Assembly: GCA_030686995.1 (NCBI GenBank)
Contig: CM060697.1
Coordinates: 102,270,772-102,334,771, forward strand
Source of the DNA: Artemisia argyi
Lineage: Eukaryota; Streptophyta; Magnoliopsida; Asterales; Asteraceae
Reading direction: 5' to 3'
DNA: 64,000 bases
Positions within the stretch are counted from its first letter, which is position 1; each line of letters begins with the position of its first letter. Made by a program: the position numbers and the translations under genes. This document shows positions 59,867 through 64,000 of this stretch, piece after piece. The notes under the pieces are model-generated. The model had not been told where the DNA came from, ran no database searches, and saw nothing but the letters and a program-made list of their open reading frames with translations.

Positions 59867-60145
59867 TTTTGCACGTTCCTCTATATATTTTTTGCTTACT
59901 AATGAAAGAGACTTAAACATATGATATGCTTATGAGTCGGGTTAAGAAATTGTCTTTGCTGAGTTACTAAACGTGAGATAACGTTTTCATTTATATCTGA
60001 CCAGGTAACATATACTTAATAGAATACACTGAACTTGAAAAAGTTTCTAATCTAAATTAGACAAGTGTCTCTATTTACATCTATACAAGTTCCTATCTGG
60101 TACATCTTTAAAAAATTGTACCAGCAAAGACCATTTTGTGAAGGT
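59867..60145. other. SAUR spacer, second copy
   Basis: No gene. It matches 20133-20269, 26656-26693 and 46185-46300 in order, and is the uninterrupted version that allows the insertion points of element 2 and copia D to be read. Confidence 0.85.
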
Positions 60146-60438
60146 CATAATGTGCCCATGCTACAATAAAGATTAATCAATATATTCTCCACATGGAATT
60201 GTAGGCCACCCATAGGATGGCTGTATCCAAACTCTTCCTCTGCCTGTTGTTGTAGTTCTTGAAAAGCACGTTGACTTAATAGTGATACAGGAACAACGAA
60301 TCGCTTTATCACCTCTTCCCCAACGTAAACCAGAAAATAGCCTTTAGGGATGTCTACAAATGTTGAGCTGCTTCTGTTAGAGAATGATCGTCTAAGAATT
60401 TATTTTGCCTGAGCTATGTGAGGCATACGGATTGTCAT
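60146..60438 (-). pseudogene. SAUR pseudogene 3
   Basis: ATG at 60438-60436. It parallels the intact gene: MTIRMPHIAQAK, TAA at codon 13, then [56 protein letters not shown] and then a one-base loss that destroys the C-terminus. The rest of the SAUR domain is well preserved, so inactivation is fairly recent. The stop differs from that of pseudogene 2, although the two copies and their flanks are nearly alike. Confidence 0.9.
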
Positions 60439-61247
60439 TTTTGTAAGTGGTTAAATATTTTTAACTCAAAAGGGTGTTGAAGTAAGAAATGTCTCAAAGA
60501 AATTGTTCTTGGTGAAGGATATTATGGTAGATTTATGAAGATAATGCTGTTGTGTTCTGCGTAATAAATCGTTTATATAACCTACTGATGCAAGGGACAA
60601 TATTAGATGATAGATAGATGGTGACGTCTCAAATCTATGGAAAAAAGAACCAACATCACATGGACGGGTCACAGGTTCATGAGGTATTTCATTTATCTTG
60701 CTTAGCTCTCCTAGCTTTGTCTAATTAATGAAAGTGATATAAAAACAGAGTAGAAGCTATCTCACATGGTTTTGTCTTAGGACATTTAAAGAAACATTTG
60801 GTCAAGTGCAACAATCATAAATCTATTGAAACTATTGTGGACTACAAGTTTTAGTTCCCAAAGAAAAAATGATTAAACATAGATATGGACTTATTATGGC
60901 TAGAAATCTAGACAGATATAGTGAGGATGAGTAACAATATCACATGGTTTGGTCCTGATGCTTGAGGCTTAATCTTTTGATCAACATTAATGCATGTAGG
61001 ACATTTTGCCTTTCCATCAAATAGCAGCTAATATATTGATTGTTGTAAATAAGGCTTATTTAATCATGTCCTGGACATGTTTCACATATAATCAAGACAT
61101 CTAAAATCTACATACGTTTATGATATGCGGATATATCAGATGGTTCTTTCCTATTTTTCCCACATGTGGACCTTAAATTTACACGAATGACATCCAAAAT
61201 GAATGCATTTGTAGCGCTGCAACTTGCCCTTAGAAATAATATTGAGT
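60439..61247. other. SAUR upstream region and spacer of pseudogene 3
   Basis: No gene. A TATATAA box near 60572-60578 lies about 135 bp upstream of the pseudogene ATG. The same block is at 46581-47158 plus 57239-57470. It is interrupted at 61247 by the SINE-like insertion. Confidence 0.75.
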
Positions 61248-61590
61248 TTTTTTATTTTATTTTTTAATTTTTTATTTTTATTATTATTATTTTTAACGGC
61301 ACCACATTTGAAATCCGAACCCCGACTTAAACCATCCAAACGGGCAGGCCCCGGGACCCGAACCATTAGGAGAGACCCGCGAAGGGAAACCCGACTTAAA
61401 CCATCCAAACGGGCAGGCCCCGGGACCCGAACCATTAGGAGAGACCTGCGAAGGGAAACCCCTAAAACTCACGGCTTCGCATTAGGAGGAAAACCTGGAT
61501 TTTTTGTCTCTTGCAAGACTTGAACCCTGGGTAAAACCTCCCCCAAGCTCCAGAAGGAGCTCAGGTAGCCAACTGTGTTAGTAGCGCCTT
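61248..61590 (-). mobile_element. SINE-like (tRNA-derived) element
   Basis: On the minus strand, a tRNA-like head (GTTGGCTACCTGAGC as a possible box A and GGTTCAAGTCT as a box B, near 61520-61585) is followed by a GC-rich body and ends in an A/T-rich tail (61247-61290). The body carries a two-copy tandem repeat of about 69 bp (about 61318-61456), with GGCAGGCCCCGGGACCCGAA in each. The uninterrupted sister spacer at 57457-57480 confirms it is an insertion. No clear target-site duplication is visible, which weakens the SINE call. Confidence 0.5.
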
Positions 61591-61675
61591 GCAATCGAGA
61601 TGAGATCAATATATAACTCATATTCGTCATAGAAACAATGAACTAATCATAGCCATCCATTTGTTATCCAAATTA

Positions 61676-62146
61676 ATAAAAAACCATTTTCCATATTTTT
61701 AAAAAAAATAACATATCTTGCAAATGGTAAATCTTTAAGCTACAAAAAATATACCATCGCGACGAGAATTAAATTATCTTTCTATAGATATGCATTGTTA
61801 TATACTTTCGCCATTTTTTTAAAAAATTTTTGCACAGAAAAATCACATGTGATTCGTAAAAATCACATACGATTTGGTTTTAACAATCACATATGATTTT
61901 TACGAATCACATGTGATTTTTACAAATCACATGTGATTTGTAAAAATCACATATGATTTGATTTTTACGAATCACAAGTGATTTTTCTGGGCGAATTTAT
62001 TTAAAAAAAGGCTCGTCAAAAGTATATAACAATGCATTTCTATAGAAAGATAATTTAATTCTCGTCGCGATGATATGATTTTTTTCGCGTAACGATTAAC
62101 GGTTTGCGAGATATTTAATTTTTAAAAAGAAGGTGGAAGTTTTTTT
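61676..62146. mobile_element. foldback (MITE-like) element
   Basis: The arms are inverted repeats. The best part is CGACGAGAATTAAATTATCT...TTATATAC (about 61759-61806) against GTATATAA...AGATAATTTAATTCTCGTCG (about 62022-62070). The similarity continues outward to the A/T-rich ends. The centre holds many copies of AATCACATGTGATT-type palindromes (61845-61990). The whole unit could fold into one long hairpin. No transposase and no clean target duplication were seen. Confidence 0.65.
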
Positions 62147-62187
62147 TGTTTTTTTTGTTTTTTTTGTTTTTTTTTTTTTTTTTTTTT
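62137..62187. repeat. poly-T tract with GTTTTTTTT units
   Basis: TTTTTTTTG repeated three times followed by about 24 T. It adjoins the right end of the foldback element. Confidence 0.9.
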
Positions 62188-62801
62188 GATGAAAGAAAAA
62201 TGAATGGATACAATTGTTGTATTGGTTTTATGACAAACATCAGTTCTATATTGAACTTTTGCCCATTGCAATCAGAATGGGGTTAAGGTTCATTCATTCT
62301 CCTCTTAAACGAAGATGTGAGCTGAGGCAGCCGATGGATAAGGGCAAATAGAACTCTTTAATTTGTCTGCTTCTAGTTTTCATTTTAGCATTTGGTCGGA
62401 CAAAGATTTTCCTTTATATAAAACCCCAGTGGCTATTATTTAAATTCTTAAGAATCTAACATCTTTGAGAGTTTTATTATCCAATGAAAATATTGTTTAG
62501 ATATGTGTCCCTTTATTCAGGGCGTGATACATATATTTGTATGTTTAACATCTACTTTATGCTATCAGTTGTAAAACACATCATGCACTTGTATGTAATA
62601 GTTGTCTTTGTAGAGTCATTGACATTGAAATGAGTTATTCATTCATATATTACCTGATAATACTAAATAAACTATGTTGAACTTGATATAGTTCGACATT
62701 CAGATTAGGAAATCAGATGAAGCATCTCTATTTACAACTATAAAAGGTCCTAGTTTGTACTTCTATACAAAACTGTGCTAGCAAAGACTATTGTGTAAAT
62801 G
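62188..62801. other. spacer downstream of the intact SAUR
   Basis: No gene. 62290-62395 matches 57520-57600, the same position relative to a SAUR copy. The rest is AT-rich; bases directly left of the stop codon (GTCATAACATGCC) parallel the 3' flanks of the pseudogenes and should contain the 3' UTR and polyadenylation site, which I cannot place. Confidence 0.6.
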
Positions 62802-63098
62802 TCATAACATGCCTAAGGTAGAGGCAAGATCAGTGAATACATCTTCGCTACATGGAATTGTGAGGCCACCCATAGGGTGATTATACCCAAATTCTTCCTC
62901 TGCCCGTTGTAGTAATTCTTGAAAAGCAGGTTGGCTTAACAGTGATACAGGGACAACAAATCGTGTCTTTTCTTCTTCCCCGACATAAACAGCAAAAAAG
63001 CCTTTTGGAATTGCCAGAAATTCTGTGCTACTTCCATTTGAGAATGATCTTTTGAGAAAACTTTTTGCCTGAATAATCCGAGGCATAAGGATTGCCAT
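62802..63098 (-). CDS. SAUR-family auxin-responsive protein
   Basis: 98 codons, uninterrupted, ATG at 63098-63096 and TAG stop at 62804-62802; no intron, as usual for SAURs of about 90-100 residues. N-terminus [22 protein letters not shown] domain from about residue 25 to 88 with [48 protein letters not shown]. The C-terminal tail is ASTLGML. SAUR19-type proteins inhibit PP2C-D phosphatases and so keep plasma-membrane proton pumps active, promoting cell expansion; that role is from family knowledge. It is the only intact member of four minus-strand copies in the window. A copia LTR begins 143 bp upstream of its ATG, so its expression may be altered. Confidence 0.95.
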   Translation of the reverse strand: MAILMPRIIQAKSFLKRSFSNGSSTEFLAIPKGFFAVYVGEEEKTRFVVPVSLLSQPAFQELLQRAEEEFGYNHPMGGLTIPCSEDVFTDLASTLGML

Positions 63099-63241
63099 TA
63101 TTTCAATTATGGTAGAGTCTCTTGATGTTAAATTTAAATATGATGGAAAGGAAGGAAAATCTCAAGCTATCTCTCCTTGGTGAGGGATGTTTTGGTAGAA
63201 TTTTGATGAAGTTGTGTTTGTGTTATGCCTAATGAATAGCT
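63099..63241 (-). promoter_or_regulatory. truncated 5' region of the intact SAUR
   Basis: Only 143 bp separate the ATG from the inserted LTR. Aligning with 60439-60580, the sequence matches through GTGTTATGCCTAATGAATAGCTT (the sister has GTGTTCTGCGTAATAAATCG) and then stops exactly where the sister has TATATAACC. The TATA box is therefore displaced beyond the insertion. A weaker ATATTTAAATTT stretch (minus strand, near 63128-63140) is the only remaining AT-rich candidate. Confidence 0.6.
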
Positions 63242-63598
63242 TGTTGGACATGAATTAATCAAGAATCATAAGTCTTTAAAGTAGAAGGACCATATATGTA
63301 TTATAGATAGTTAATAACTGTATTTCTGTTTTATAGGATAGGATATAACGTTTCATAGATAACTCTTAGGAAGGGTTGCATCGGTTCATTCACACCGATT
63401 CACAACCTATATATACTCATGTATTGTAATCGTTTATTGTGTGGAATAATAAAGAATAAAGCGTGTTTGTTTAGTAATCCCACCCTCTCTGTTGTTAAAC
63501 GAGTCACTGCATCATCACAGATGTGCATACTCAGATTACTTTTATCAATATCATTGTTCATCCAAAGTAGCATGATTTCGCATAACAAAGAAATTTCA
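63242..63598 (+). repeat. 5' LTR of copia element J
   Basis: 357 bp with TG...CA ends. A CCTATATATACTCATG TATA box lies near 63405. AATAATAAAGAATAAAG near 63445 may hold the polyadenylation signal. Confidence 0.85.
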
Positions 63599-63747
63599 AT
63601 ATGGTATCAGAGCCCATGGTTCAAAGATCCTGGAAGAAGAAAAAACTAAGAAACCTGTGGAAGAATGTTTTGCGAGATCAATAAGAAGCAGTCAAGAAAG
63701 TTATCGCCTATGAAGAACAAGGAAAACCCAGAAAAACATCGCATGAA

Positions 63748-63954
63748 TTGGCAGAAGCGCAAGTAGAAAGAAGAACAAAGCAAGGAAAGGCAGAAAGTGA
63801 TGAAGATGGCAAAGATGTTGCAGATACCTTACCACAACCTGAGGCAGAAAGTGATGAAGATGGCAAAGATGTTGCAGATACCTTACCACAGCCTGATGCA
63901 GAAGATATGGAAGAAGACATAGTTGAATCACCAAATGAAAAAAAGCAGAATTGA
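63748..63954 (+). other. acidic repeat frame at the start of copia J internal region
   Basis: An open frame of about 68 codons without a good ATG. It contains an 18-residue unit (AESDEDGKDVADTLPQPE) twice in tandem, a 54-bp DNA repeat (about 63789-63898). It might be part of a gag N-terminal extension or leader; no domain is recognised and the start is unsupported. Confidence 0.35.
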
Positions 63955-64000
63955 AATGGAAGAAGTCAAGGAACAACGAACTGAATATGGGACAAGACAA

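Larger units (their letters stand above)
63242..64000 (+). mobile_element. copia element J, 5' end, running off the window
   Basis: LTR 63242-63598 (TGTTGGACATG to AATTTCA), then the primer-binding site TGGTATCAGAGCCC (63603). The start of an internal region follows to the window end. The element is transcribed away from the SAUR gene. TAGCT (63237-63241) is the expected target duplication on this side; its partner is outside the window. Confidence 0.85.

Overview
The window is plant nuclear DNA that is mostly LTR retrotransposons inserted into one another, with one intact host gene: a 98-codon SAUR (small auxin up RNA) gene at 62802-63098 on the minus strand. The long-LTR chromovirus, the DUF4283/zinc-knuckle LINE ORF1 and the gag/protease-like elements resemble families I associate with Asteraceae, perhaps Anthemideae (Tanacetum/Artemisia). 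That assignment is inference from protein style.

Layout. 1-7158: a non-autonomous Athila-style gypsy element carrying a shortened gag (2171-3307), with its 3' LTR at 5765-7158; the left end is outside or rearranged. It sits in the 5' LTR of a second gypsy element (7159-12967) that has no coding sequence. That element in turn sits in a decayed LINE ORF1 on the minus strand (12968 to about 16044). 16160-19634: a SAUR pseudogene cut in two by a composite of small copia-like elements (16370-19498). 20270-26650: a complete minus-strand relative of the first element, with protease-like coding only and flanked by GTAAC. 26694-46184: a copia element whose 5' LTR is split by a Tekay/Del-like chromovirus in a tandem LTR-internal-LTR-partial-internal arrangement (26707-39196); its protease region is split by a 1.7 kb non-coding insertion (41045-42720). 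46290-46580: second SAUR pseudogene. 47164-57233: a young copia element whose 5' LTR is split by a 3.9 kb solo gypsy LTR (47264-51162). About 57600-59866: copia remnants. 60146-60438: third SAUR pseudogene. 61248-61590: SINE-like insertion. 61676-62146: large foldback element. 62802-63098: intact SAUR. 63242 to the window end: start of another copia element, inserted where the TATA box lies in the sister SAUR copies.

How it fits together. Removing the insertions leaves a minus-strand SAUR tandem array of four copies with duplicated spacers, expanded by many kb of nested retroelements. Three copies are dead, each with a different first stop codon, and the fourth appears separated from its core promoter. 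The retroelements show a relative-age series (split LTRs, target-site duplications, near-identical LTR pairs), tandem LTR recombination, a solo LTR, and a deletion junction filled with a short copied tract. I found no CRISPR, operon or other prokaryotic structure, and no tRNA or rRNA gene.
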